Source: Terriglobia bacterium (GTDB lineage: Bacteria; Acidobacteriota; Terriglobia; UBA7540). From it: a DNA stretch of 14,783 nt. The translations under genes and the position numbers were made by a program. The DNA lies in the NCBI GenBank assembly GCA_030040455.1, contig JASHTR010000503.1:1-14783 (forward strand), written 5' to 3'. A model generated the notes under the pieces. It did no database searches. It was not told where the DNA came from and was given only the letters and a program-made list of their open reading frames with translations. The first letter of the stretch is position 1. Each line of letters opens with the position of its first letter. Of the stretch, positions 7,000 through 14,518 are shown piece after piece.

Positions 7000-7072
7000 A
7001 TGTTCCGTCCACCGAATTGCCGAGCATACCTTTGCCGCCTCTCCAAGGCAAGAAAGAAAACGGCCGCGCAGG

Positions 7073-7101
7073 TTCCGGGTTCGTTTAGGAAATAGTACAA
7101 T
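7073..7101 (+). promoter_or_regulatory. Possible promoter for the MacA-like operon
   Basis: TACAAT (7096-7101, 5 of 6) follows TTCCGG (7073-7078, 3 of 6) with 17 bases between. It would leave a leader of about 180 bases before the adaptor gene. The -35 match is weak. The rest of the 286-bp gap 7000-7285 shows an unused AGGAGG (about 7230) and no recognisable RNA. Confidence 0.3.
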
Positions 7102-7285
7102 GGAGGTGAGCAAAGAGCTGAGGTCGAGGGCGCCCTGCTTCCGCGTATGGGGAAGGGAGGGGGCGGCTTCTGGCAAGAAACACAAAAGCACGAAACTTTC
7201 CGATTGCCGCCAGCGTATTACCCCAGGAGGAGTTTTCCGTCTTAGGATAAAGAAGCATTCTCCCAGTCTTTCAGAAGGAGAAAGG

Positions 7286-8758
7286 ATGAAGCCCTGGAAA
7301 AAAAGGTTAATGGCGGGGATGGTAATTGTCGTATTGATTATCCTTGCCATCATCGGCGTCTGGTGGAGCCGGAGAGGCGTAGTGACCGTCCAGACGGGAA
7401 AAGTGGTGCGGCAGGATTTGACCGCGACGGTCACCGCTTCGGGGCAGATTGAACCGGAAAACTACGCTAACGTCAACGCCAACTCCATCGGCAAGATCAC
7501 GGACATTTACGTTCAGGAAGGCGAGCGAGTCAAAAAAGGTCAACTCCTGATGCGGACGGACGACATTCAACAGCAGGCGAACGTGGACGCGCAAACAGCA
7601 ACGCTGAAGAGCTCCGAAGCGACTCTCGCCGCCGACGAAGCGGCCGTGGAAGCTTCCGCGGCGGCCGTTCGAACCGCCCAGGCGAACCTGACGCAGTCCC
7701 AAGCGCAATTGGCGCAGAAGAAGCTGGCTTACCAGCGTGGCCTGGCGCTGATGAAAGACGAATTGCTCTCTAAGCAGGATTTCGACCAGCGCCTGAGCGA
7801 TTACCAGGTGGCCCAAGCCACGGTCGAATCCTCCGCCGCCACCTTGACGCAAGTCAAGGCGCAATATCTGCAGGCAAAGAATACGCGGGCCATGGCCAGC
7901 GCGCAGGTGGCTCAGAACCGCGCTTCGCTGATGGGAACCACGGACGTGCTCGACAAAACGATTTACACTTCCCCTTATAACGGCATCGTGACGTCGCTTC
8001 CGGTTCATGTAGGCGAAAATGTAGTTCCGGGCGTTCAGAACCAGACCGGCAGCCTGCTGTTTCAGGTCTCCGACCTTTCGGTCATCAATTCTGAAGTGCT
8101 GGTGGATGAAACGGACATTGCCAGCGTCAAACTCAAGCAGCCGGCTTACGTTTCCATTGACGCGTTGCCCAACCAGACGTTCGAAGGCTACGTCACCGAG
8201 ATTGGCCAGAGCGCGGTGAGCAGCACCACCGGCGAAACCACAACGGCGCAGTCCAGCTCCAGTAACGTAAGCAATCAGGAAGCCAAACAATTCAAGGTAA
8301 AGGTTCGCTTAGAGAATCCGCCCGGCACGCTGCGTCCCGGCCTTTCCTGCACGGCGCGGATTATTACGGCCGTGCGCAAGAACGCCGTCAGCATCCCTAT
8401 TCAGGCGCTGACCTTCCGGTCGAAAAAGGAGCTGGAGCAGAGCCAGAAAAAAAGTGGCAGTCAGGGCGAGGTGCTGGCCGCCGAAGCGCAACCGCCGGAT
8501 GCGGCTGCCGACTCTCCCCCGGATGCCGATTCCAGCCAGGACGATATCCAAGGTGTTTTTGTGGTCCGGGAAGGTCATGCCGTCTTCGTTCCGGTCGAGA
8601 CCGGCATCATGGGCACGATGAACGTGGAGGTGCTTAAAGGTCTCAAGCCGGATGACGTGATTGTGACGGGCAGTTACTCGGCACTGCGTACCTTGCGGAA
8701 CAACACTAAAATCAGGATTAACAATGCTCCCCCGCCGGCGGCGGCTCAAGGACAGTGA
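7286..8758 (+). CDS. MacA-like periplasmic adaptor subunit (membrane fusion protein)
   Basis: A 490-residue adaptor that would link the ABC permeases of the inner membrane to an outer-membrane channel. A charged start (MKPWKKR) and one membrane anchor (about 11-27) precede the periplasmic part. The first lipoyl half is near 52-92 (EGERVKKGQLL). An Ala/Gln-rich alpha-helical hairpin spans about 95-215. The second lipoyl half follows (TSPYNGIVTSLPVHVGENV, 228-246), then a beta-barrel (about 265-360) and a membrane-proximal domain to the end. A Ser/Thr-rich insertion (about 311-330) and an acidic Pro/Asp-rich one (about 400-420) interrupt the beta-rich part. AAGGAG (7275-7280) lies 5 bases before the ATG. 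The frame is open back to 6947, but that part overlaps the divergent MFS gene and looks non-coding. The ATPase and permease genes follow. No TolC-like gene is in the window. Confidence 0.88.
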   Translation: MKPWKKRLMAGMVIVVLIILAIIGVWWSRRGVVTVQTGKVVRQDLTATVTASGQIEPENYANVNANSIGKITDIYVQEGERVKKGQLLMRTDDIQQQANVDAQTATLKSSEATLAADEAAVEASAAAVRTAQANLTQSQAQLAQKKLAYQRGLALMKDELLSKQDFDQRLSDYQVAQATVESSAATLTQVKAQYLQAKNTRAMASAQVAQNRASLMGTTDVLDKTIYTSPYNGIVTSLPVHVGENVVPGVQNQTGSLLFQVSDLSVINSEVLVDETDIASVKLKQPAYVSIDALPNQTFEGYVTEIGQSAVSSTTGETTTAQSSSSNVSNQEAKQFKVKVRLENPPGTLRPGLSCTARIITAVRKNAVSIPIQALTFRSKKELEQSQKKSGSQGEVLAAEAQPPDAAADSPPDADSSQDDIQGVFVVREGHAVFVPVETGIMGTMNVEVLKGLKPDDVIVTGSYSALRTLRNNTKIRINNAPPPAAAQGQ

Positions 8759-8865
8759 CAAGTGAAAAAGCGGCGAGTGACGAGTGATAAGTGAAAAGCG
8801 GGAAAAGCAGTTGAGCTTGGTGCCATATTTGTAGCTCTTCACTCGTCACTTTTCACTCGTCACTG
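8753..8865. repeat. Heptad AGTGAnn repeat in inverted arms between adaptor and ATPase genes
   Basis: CAGTGACAAGTGAAAA (8753-8768) is inverted at 8850-8865 with 15 of 16 bases matching. The left side continues as AGTGA units at 7-base steps (through about 8799). The right side shows four AGTGA units on the minus strand (8834-8865). The left arm includes the adaptor's stop codon (8756-8758). The stretch 8759-8878 holds nothing else recognisable apart from the AGGA (8867-8870) serving the ATPase gene. Confidence 0.65.
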
Positions 8866-8878
8866 TAGGAATGGTGCA

Positions 8879-9616
8879 ATGGAACTTGGACTGGCCTCTT
8901 CACCCTCTCCAGCGTGGTCAATGCCTGCCGATGGCGTCCTGATCCGCACCGTGGACCTTTGGAAAACCTACGAAATGGGCGACGTCCAGGTGCACGCTCT
9001 CTCCGGAGTGTCGTTTGAGATCCGGCGGGGGGAGTACGCTGCCATCATGGGTCCCTCCGGCTCGGGAAAATCAACGCTGATGAACTTGATTGGCTGCCTG
9101 GACACACCCACGCGCGGCGAATACTGGCTAAACGGGCAGTTGGTGAGCGATCTTTCTGACGATGACCTTGCTTACATCCGCAACCGGGAGATCGGTTTCG
9201 TGTTCCAGACGTTCAATTTGCTGGGCCGGGCCACGGCGCTGCACAACGTGGAATTGCCCTTGATTTATAGCGGAGCCTCTGCCGAGGAGCGCCTGGCGCG
9301 GGCGCGCGAGGCGCTCGACCGGGTGGAGCTGGGTGAACGCGTTCATCACAAGCCGAGCGAGCTTTCCGGCGGCCAGCGGCAGCGCGTGGCCATTGCCCGC
9401 GCGTTGGTGAACAACCCCTCGTTGCTTCTTGCCGATGAGCCCACCGGCAACCTGGATACGGCCACCGGCCTTGAAATCATGGCGTTATTCGACCGCCTGC
9501 ATCAAGGCGGCAACACCATCCTCCTCGTCACGCACGAACACGACATTGCGGCGCGAGCTCACCGCGTCATTCACATCCGCGACGGCAAAATTGACCGTGA
9601 CGACCGGATTCGATGA
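8879..9616 (+). CDS. ABC transporter ATP-binding protein, MacB/LolD type
   Basis: A 245-residue stand-alone nucleotide-binding subunit that powers the two downstream permeases from the cytoplasmic face. All ATPase motifs are intact: Walker [10 protein letters not shown] (58-66), Q-loop Gln110 in FVFQTFNLL, signature LSGGQRQRV (162-170), Walker [13 protein letters not shown] (182-193), and switch His219 in VTHEHD. FQTFNLL and DEPTGNLD are typical of the MacB/LolD/FtsE branch. AGGA (8867-8870) lies 8 bases before the ATG. About 20 residues precede the usual domain start, and an internal Met15 is an alternative. In E. coli MacB this domain is fused to the permease; here it is separate. The first permease begins within 3-21 bases of the stop. 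Confidence 0.93.
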   Translation: MELGLASSPSPAWSMPADGVLIRTVDLWKTYEMGDVQVHALSGVSFEIRRGEYAAIMGPSGSGKSTLMNLIGCLDTPTRGEYWLNGQLVSDLSDDDLAYIRNREIGFVFQTFNLLGRATALHNVELPLIYSGASAEERLARAREALDRVELGERVHHKPSELSGGQRQRVAIARALVNNPSLLLADEPTGNLDTATGLEIMALFDRLHQGGNTILLVTHEHDIAARAHRVIHIRDGKIDRDDRIR

Positions 9617-9637
9617 CGGGTGGAGCGCTGGCTTCCC

Positions 9638-10909
9638 ATGAAATCTGAAACAACAAGCCGCCGGAACCGCACCAGCTTCTGGTTTACGGCGCGCGAAGCC
9701 TTGGGCATTGCTTTGAGCGAGCTTCGCGCGCATAAGCTACGGTCTTTTCTCACCCTCCTGGGAGTTGTGATCTCTACCGCCACGCTGATTGTGGTGATGT
9801 CCGTAGTGCACGGGCTCAACCAATATATTGCCACCCATGTGGCCGACATGGGCACAGACACCTTCATCATCTCGGAATTCCCCTGGACGATGACCTTCGA
9901 GCAATGGCTCAAGGCGCAGCGCCGGAACCGGCCTGTGGACATTGAAGAATATGATTTTTTACGCGATACCATGCAGGCCTCCAAGCACATCGGGGCGTCG
10001 GCTACTCTCTCGCTGCCCCCGCCGGCGCATTACGGGAATCAACAGATTGATGAGGTTGTCTTAAATGGCGTGACGCCAAGCCTCATTGATATCGGGCAGA
10101 CGGAGGTGCTTTACGGCCGGTATATCACGGATTCCGACTACCTGCACCGCTCGATGGTCTGTTTTATCGGCCACGATTTACTAACCAAGTTCTTCCCCAA
10201 TACCGACCCGCTGGGGAAGGAAATCCTGGTTCGCGGCCTTCCCTTTCGCGTCATTGGCGTTGCCAAAAGCATTGGAACCAGCTTCGGCCAAAGCGAGGAC
10301 AATTTTGTCCAGATACCCCTCACCACGTTCCAAAAGATCTTTGTGGCTCGCCCTCAATTGAGCATTTTTGTAGAGGCGTGGAGCAGCGGGCAGATGGCAG
10401 CTCTTCAGGATGAAGCCCGCGAGCTCATGCGGGTGCGGCGCCATATCCCCTATTCGGAGGCGGACACGTTCGGAATTAACACCTCCGAAGCGCTGATGAG
10501 TGCCTGGCAAAGCCTTACGGGCACTATTTTCGGAGCCACGGTGGGCATTGTCGCCGTCTTTTTGGTGATCGGCGGCATTGTGATTATGAACATCATGTTG
10601 GCCAGCGTCACTGAGCGGTACCACGAAATCGGCCTTCGCAAGTCGCTGGGCGCGCGACGCAGCGACCTTCGGATGCAGTTTATTCTTGAATCCTCGGTGC
10701 TGGCCGGCGCGGGCGGAGTCATGGGCATACTTTTCGCCATTATCCTCACCGCATTGGTGCGCGCCGTGGTCCTGCCGGCGTCCGTGTCGCTAACGGCCGT
10801 GGTGGTGGGTTTGCTGCTTTCCTGTCTGGTAGGTTTGTTCTTCGGAATTTACCCCGCCAGCAAGGCAGCAAAGCTGGATCCTATCGAAGCCTTGAGGATG
10901 GAAGGCTGA
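9638..10909 (+). CDS. ABC transporter permease, MacB/FtsX type (first of two)
   Basis: An inner-membrane permease of about 423 residues. The layout is the MacB/FtsX one. A cytoplasmic amphipathic start with LRAHKLRSFLTLLGV leads into helix 1. A large periplasmic domain follows. Three more helices come at the C-terminus, around VGIVAVFLVIGGIVIMNIML, a second segment near GVMGILFAIIL, and a last one ending FGIYPASKAAKLDPIEALR. The motif ERYHEIGLRKSLGARRSDL after helix 2 contacts the ATPase in this family. The ATG at 9638 is chosen because a GGAG lies upstream, though 12 bases away; a GTG at 9620 in the same frame would add 6 residues. Its stop is 2 bases before the next permease's start, so the two are almost certainly co-translated. 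Confidence 0.9.
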   Translation: MKSETTSRRNRTSFWFTAREALGIALSELRAHKLRSFLTLLGVVISTATLIVVMSVVHGLNQYIATHVADMGTDTFIISEFPWTMTFEQWLKAQRRNRPVDIEEYDFLRDTMQASKHIGASATLSLPPPAHYGNQQIDEVVLNGVTPSLIDIGQTEVLYGRYITDSDYLHRSMVCFIGHDLLTKFFPNTDPLGKEILVRGLPFRVIGVAKSIGTSFGQSEDNFVQIPLTTFQKIFVARPQLSIFVEAWSSGQMAALQDEARELMRVRRHIPYSEADTFGINTSEALMSAWQSLTGTIFGATVGIVAVFLVIGGIVIMNIMLASVTERYHEIGLRKSLGARRSDLRMQFILESSVLAGAGGVMGILFAIILTALVRAVVLPASVSLTAVVVGLLLSCLVGLFFGIYPASKAAKLDPIEALRMEG

Positions 10910-10911
10910 GC

Positions 10912-12162
10912 GTGAAAAAAGCATACCGCTCGAACGTGCGCGAAAACCTCCTGCTGGCGATGGATACCCTCCGCACGCACAAGTTCCGGTCGCTTCTCAC
11001 GCTTCTGGGGGTCATGATCGGCGTGGCCACTGTGATCCTGGCCGTCTCCTTCTTTGCCGGATTGGAGTCGCAGATTGTCGCGCTGGCCAGCCAGTTTGGC
11101 ACTCAGAATCTTTACATTTATAAGTGGCAGCCCGGCATTCACTTCCGCCTGACCCGGGAAATGAGGCTTCGCAAGCCCCTTAGTTACGAACAGGCGATGG
11201 CCATCAAGGACCAATGCCCCGACGTCAAGGACGTGTCTGTGGAGATGGTGAACTGGACGGGCACGCCGCCGGTGATGAAATACCGGGGCGCGCAGATGCT
11301 GGATGGCAACCTCACCGGGTCGACTCCGAGCGATTTTGGCATCAGCAACGCCACTCTGGCCGAGGGACGCGTTTTCACCGAGGTGGACAACTGGCGGCGC
11401 CGCGACGTCATCGTTCTTGGATCCGACATCGTGGATCGCCTTTTTCCTCGCGAGGACCCTATCGGCCGGACCATCAATGTGGGCGGGCATAATTTTCTAG
11501 TGGTTGGGGTTTTAGGAAAAAGGAAGGAGTTCTTTATCGACACGGGAAACAACCGGGTGGCTTTTATTCCCTACAACACGTATCGCGATATCTACCCTGC
11601 AATGAAAGATAACTTTGTTTTGGCCCAGGCGTATCCCGGGCGCCGGGAGCAGGCGATCGATGAAGTCACCGGCGTGCTGCGGCGCGTGCGGGGCGACAAG
11701 CCCTGGCAGCCGGATAGCTTTGGCATTGCCACAGCCGACTCCTTTATTCAGCAATTCAACTCCATCATTGGCACCGTCGCCGTCGCAATGATGGCGATCG
11801 CTTCGGTAGGACTTCTTGTCGGCGGCATCGGCGTCATGAACATTATGCTCGTCTCGGTCACCGAGCGAACCCGCGAGATTGGCGTCCGGAAGGCCATCGG
11901 TGCCAAGCGCAGCGATATCACCTGGCAATTCCTGTTGGAAGCGATGACGCTGACCGTGGCGGGCGGCGTCATTGGCATCATTCTCGGCTGGGGCGTCGGC
12001 TTCATCGTTCGCTTTGCCTACCCGAGATTCGCCCCAACGGTCCCGCTCTGGGCCGTCGTCTTAGGTTTCGTCGTGTCGGTGGGGGTTGGGCTCTTCTTCG
12101 GCCTATGGCCGGCCATGAAAGCTTCCCGGTTGGACCCGATCGTCGCTTTGCGCTATGAATAA
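10912..12162 (+). CDS. ABC transporter permease, MacB/FtsX type (second of two)
   Basis: A 416-residue permease with the same four-helix plan and periplasmic domain as its upstream neighbour, but clearly divergent from it in sequence. It begins with GTG, with GGAAGG (10900-10905) 6 bases upstream inside the end of the previous gene. LRTHKFRSLLTLLGVMIGV opens helix 1, VTERTREIGVRKAIGAKRSD is the coupling region, and GLWPAMKASRLDPIVALRYE is the family C-terminus. It is closer to the MacB consensus than the first permease (for example the GGIGVMNIMLVSVTERTREIG stretch, in parts). The two probably form a heterodimer with the shared ATPase. The next gene's ATG overlaps its final codons by 8 bases. 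Confidence 0.9.
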   Translation: MKKAYRSNVRENLLLAMDTLRTHKFRSLLTLLGVMIGVATVILAVSFFAGLESQIVALASQFGTQNLYIYKWQPGIHFRLTREMRLRKPLSYEQAMAIKDQCPDVKDVSVEMVNWTGTPPVMKYRGAQMLDGNLTGSTPSDFGISNATLAEGRVFTEVDNWRRRDVIVLGSDIVDRLFPREDPIGRTINVGGHNFLVVGVLGKRKEFFIDTGNNRVAFIPYNTYRDIYPAMKDNFVLAQAYPGRREQAIDEVTGVLRRVRGDKPWQPDSFGIATADSFIQQFNSIIGTVAVAMMAIASVGLLVGGIGVMNIMLVSVTERTREIGVRKAIGAKRSDITWQFLLEAMTLTVAGGVIGIILGWGVGFIVRFAYPRFAPTVPLWAVVLGFVVSVGVGLFFGLWPAMKASRLDPIVALRYE

Positions 12163-13138
12163 TAGGAACAAGGGCGAGGGTGTCATCTCGGCGGCTCTCA
12201 CGGTCCTGGTGGTGCTGTTTGTTCTCGGGATCCAACGGCGATGGAATGGTTCCACCTTTGAGAACATGGCGTCCTCGGCGGAAGCCTTTGTATTGAAGAC
12301 CACAGGTCTCCGCGGGCAGGTTCCGCAGCTTCCCGGCTATGAAATCGTCAGGACGTACGGGCTGGGGCAGTTCCACGCAGCCCTTTATCGGGCAAGTCCC
12401 GCGCCACTCGTCTTTGCCGCCTACCGGTTCGTGATATACGATAGCCGCGACCAACCCCTTTTTAAGATCGACAGCGTTGAAGCATCCTTGAATCCATGGA
12501 CGCGTCTTTACGACTTCGCGGGTGATCACGGCCTGCCCAATCCGCGCCGGCGGGGAGGCCCTGTATATTCGAGAGACCTCGCCGGCAATGGCTCGCGGAG
12601 CATCCTTTTGGGTCAATATTCGGGTGGGGATCATTGCTGCACCACTGTAACCGTCATTGAGCTCGGGGAAGATTCCGCAAAGGTCTTGGGCACGATCGGC
12701 GGACTCGACGGATTGCCTTTCGAGGGCCTCGAAATCCGGCGGCTTACCCGGCAGCGGAGCTGGGATTTGATTGCTCATCGTCCCTACCGCACTGTTTGCG
12801 GGCTTCATGCCGATGCTGCAGACGTCCTGGCCGTTTATTCATTTAGCGATGGGAAGTTCGGCGACCAGACTTCTCACTTCCAAACGTTTCTGAGCGAGGT
12901 CCTGGAACGTGATCTTGCGAAATGGAAACAGGAAAAAAATCGCTCCTTGCACTTACTTCAAACCCTGGCTACCGATTATTCGCAAATAGGACAGCCGGCG
13001 ATGGGCGATCAATTTTTCCAGCAAAACCTGCCTCTTTTTTTTCTTCAACTGCAGTCAAAAGGGGTTACCCCGCAGGCTTGCATCCAGGACGTTGCCAACC
13101 TCATCAGCAGCCTCTCTTCAGCCAGCCCGAAAGGGTAG
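12155..13138 (+). CDS. Membrane-anchored protein of unknown function, coupled to the ABC permease
   Basis: A 327-residue protein that I do not recognise as a named family. It has a single N-terminal hydrophobic segment (about 10-26), so it is probably anchored in the inner membrane with a periplasmic body. Residues 141-162 (DLAGNGSRSILLGQY, then SGGDHCC) resemble one FG-GAP/VCBS-like blade with a Ca-loop-like D-x-x-G-N-G and a vicinal Cys pair (161-162). The C-terminal third is helical and polar (for example LERDLAKWKQEKNR). Its ATG overlaps the end of the second permease by 8 bases and has no separate ribosome site, so it is likely made by translational coupling and belongs to the same operon. 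It may be an accessory or substrate-sensing part of the pump; this is inference from position. Confidence 0.75.
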   Translation: MNNRNKGEGVISAALTVLVVLFVLGIQRRWNGSTFENMASSAEAFVLKTTGLRGQVPQLPGYEIVRTYGLGQFHAALYRASPAPLVFAAYRFVIYDSRDQPLFKIDSVEASLNPWTRLYDFAGDHGLPNPRRRGGPVYSRDLAGNGSRSILLGQYSGGDHCCTTVTVIELGEDSAKVLGTIGGLDGLPFEGLEIRRLTRQRSWDLIAHRPYRTVCGLHADAADVLAVYSFSDGKFGDQTSHFQTFLSEVLERDLAKWKQEKNRSLHLLQTLATDYSQIGQPAMGDQFFQQNLPLFFLQLQSKGVTPQACIQDVANLISSLSSASPKG

Positions 13139-13159
13139 CTTTCATCGCGTTAGAGTGCG

Positions 13160-13188
13160 TTGACGCGGTGCCTTTGCCGCCGTAGTAT
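13160..13188 (+). promoter_or_regulatory. Sigma70-type promoter for acpS
   Basis: TTGACG (13160-13165, 5 of 6) and TAGTAT (13183-13188, 4 of 6) are separated by exactly 17 bases. Transcription would start near 13195, about 19 bases before the acpS ATG. It lies in the 75-bp gap after the unknown gene, which suggests acpS starts its own transcript. Confidence 0.5.
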
Positions 13189-13213
13189 CAGGGAAGAGAC
13201 GTGGAGTCAAAGG

Positions 13214-13600
13214 ATGATTGTGGGAACGGGCATCGATATTGCCGAGACTCGGCGCATCGAGGAGAGTTTTAAGCGGTACGGGAACCGGTTTCGTGACCGC
13301 ATTTATACACCGCAGGAAATTGCCTACTGCGAGCGTTTCAAAAACCGGGCGGAACGCTATGCCGCACGCTTCGCGGCGAAAGAAGCGGCTTTCAAGGCGC
13401 TCGGCACCGGATGGCGTTCCGGAATCCGGTGGAAGGACGTTGAAGTCACCCATCTTCCAAGCGGGAAACCAGAGCTTTCGCTTCAGGGGCGCGCCCGGGA
13501 GTGCGCGTGGAGCCTGGGCGTTACCCGCGCAGCCGTCTCGCTTTCTCACGCGGAGCACTATGTGGTGGCGCAGGTCATTTTCGAATCGGACGCGGAGTGA
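13214..13600 (+). CDS. acpS: Holo-[acyl-carrier-protein] synthase
   Basis: AcpS moves the 4'-phosphopantetheine group from CoA to a serine of apo-ACP, activating it for fatty acid and lipid A synthesis. The 128-residue length is normal. The Mg-binding residues are Asp8 in GTGIDIAETRRI and Glu57 in RFAAKEAAFKALGTG. The C-terminal VSLSHAEHYVVAQVI is also typical. GGAG (13203-13206) lies 7 bases before the ATG at 13214, which is preferred to an upstream in-frame start at 13160 that falls on the -35 box. The next gene may start inside its 3' end (13560) in another frame. Usual neighbours such as pdxJ are not present here. Confidence 0.93.
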   Translation: MIVGTGIDIAETRRIEESFKRYGNRFRDRIYTPQEIAYCERFKNRAERYAARFAAKEAAFKALGTGWRSGIRWKDVEVTHLPSGKPELSLQGRARECAWSLGVTRAAVSLSHAEHYVVAQVIFESDAE

Positions 13601-14309
13601 CGGCGCTCGCTGGCCCGCCCTCGCGGTGCTTCCGGCGATGATGATTTTTGTGACTTGCGGCCTCGCGCGAGTGTGCGTTCCCATCTCCTCCACGGACCCT
13701 TTTGAGATCGGCCCACAGGCTGCCGACCGGCTATTGGTCAGCAAGGTGCGGCCGGCTTACCCGCCGCTCGCTCGCATTAATTACATCCGGGGTCACGTTC
13801 AACTGCTGGTCACTGTCGACTGCGACGGGAAGGTTGAGAGCGTTCATGTGCTGCGTGGCCACCCCTTTCTCGCCATCGCCGCCTTGAAAGCGATCCGGCG
13901 GTGGGTTTATCGCCCCTTTGTTACAAGGTTGGGACCGGTGACGTTCCAAACCATGGTCGACGTCAACTTTGCTCTTTTAAGTCCGAAGTTTCAGCGCTTC
14001 CCACCGCAGGCGGAAGAGTTCCTGGCCCGCGGAGTGCAGCCGCCGCGCGTCCCGAGTACAGCAACTCCCGCAGCCGGAGAGGCAGCCGTTGTGCGCCTGC
14101 GAGTTCTCATCGATAAAAAGGGACGCGTGGTAGACTCTACCCTGCTTTCGGGGACAGCGGCGCAGTTTGAAGCGGCGAAGAAGATTGTAACACGGTGGAA
14201 ATTTCAGCCCGCCCGCTGGGGTAACCTCAACGTCCCCTGGTATTCGGACGTGGACGTTCCGCTGCGGGAGCCGCCCTTTTCGTCGGGCGCGCGATTGCCG
14301 GTTCACTGA
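13560..14309 (+). CDS. Small protein with two tandem TonB C-terminal-like domains
   Basis: About 249 residues if the ATG at 13560 is used. This gives a basic N-terminus (MWWRRSFSNRTR) and a hydrophobic anchor or signal (around WPALAVLPAMMIFVTCGLA). The ATG at 13638 is an alternative that avoids the 41-base overlap with acpS but leaves a short signal; a GGAG lies 4 bases before 13560. The first TonB_C-like domain runs RPAYPPLARINYIRGHV to AIRRWVYRPF. The second runs roughly from VVRLRVLIDKKGRV to VTRWKFQPARWG. Both have the family pattern of a V-x-V-x-hydrophobic strand, then G-x-V, then a helix and W-x-[FY]-x-P. The long proline-rich periplasm-spanning linker of classical TonB is missing, so it may act close to the inner membrane or not energise receptors at all. 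No exbB/exbD or receptor gene is present. Confidence 0.72.
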   Translation: MWWRRSFSNRTRSDGARWPALAVLPAMMIFVTCGLARVCVPISSTDPFEIGPQAADRLLVSKVRPAYPPLARINYIRGHVQLLVTVDCDGKVESVHVLRGHPFLAIAALKAIRRWVYRPFVTRLGPVTFQTMVDVNFALLSPKFQRFPPQAEEFLARGVQPPRVPSTATPAAGEAAVVRLRVLIDKKGRVVDSTLLSGTAAQFEAAKKIVTRWKFQPARWGNLNVPWYSDVDVPLREPPFSSGARLPVH

Positions 14310-14324
14310 GAAGGCGGATATAAT
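14295..14324 (+). promoter_or_regulatory. Sigma70-type promoter upstream of the right-edge gene
   Basis: TATAAT (14319-14324) matches the -10 consensus fully and TTGCCG (14295-14300, 4 of 6) lies 18 bases upstream, overlapping the last codons of the TonB-like gene. The leader to the next ATG (14519) would be about 190 bases. It contains a short direct repeat CAAGCCAA (14334-14341 and 14348-14355) and no riboswitch that I recognise. Confidence 0.5.
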
Positions 14325-14518
14325 ATGAGTTAGCAAGCCAAAAGTCTCAAGCCAAGGTACTCAGGTCGATCAGGGGCCGGGAGCCACGAGAAGGTTATCC
14401 TGTTCGCTTTGTTCCGGACAGGCTTTCAATTCGTTGTGGGCTTGCGTTTCCAAGGAAAAGGGCCACGCCGAGAAAAGTGCTTGCTGTGGCTCGCAGTGTG
14501 AAAGAGGAACGTTTAAAA

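Noticed and set aside
7228..7236. AGGAGG as a ribosome site for a small gene upstream of the adaptor
   Set aside because: No ATG, GTG or TTG start occurs at a suitable distance downstream with an open frame.
6947..7285. In-frame extension of the adaptor gene to give 603 residues
   Set aside because: It overlaps the divergent MFS start, has no family-like sequence, and the ATG at 7286 has an AAGGAG followed at once by a normal membrane anchor.
8753..8865. CRISPR-like array
   Set aside because: The AGTGA units are heptads without spacers and are inverted in two arms; repeat and spacer lengths do not fit CRISPR.
13218..13559. Upstream part of the TonB-like open frame
   Set aside because: It runs through acpS in another frame; acpS has its catalytic residues and own ribosome site.
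14325..14518. Riboswitch (for example cyclic-di-GMP type) in the leader
   Set aside because: I could not match the conserved core of any class I know, so no call is made.
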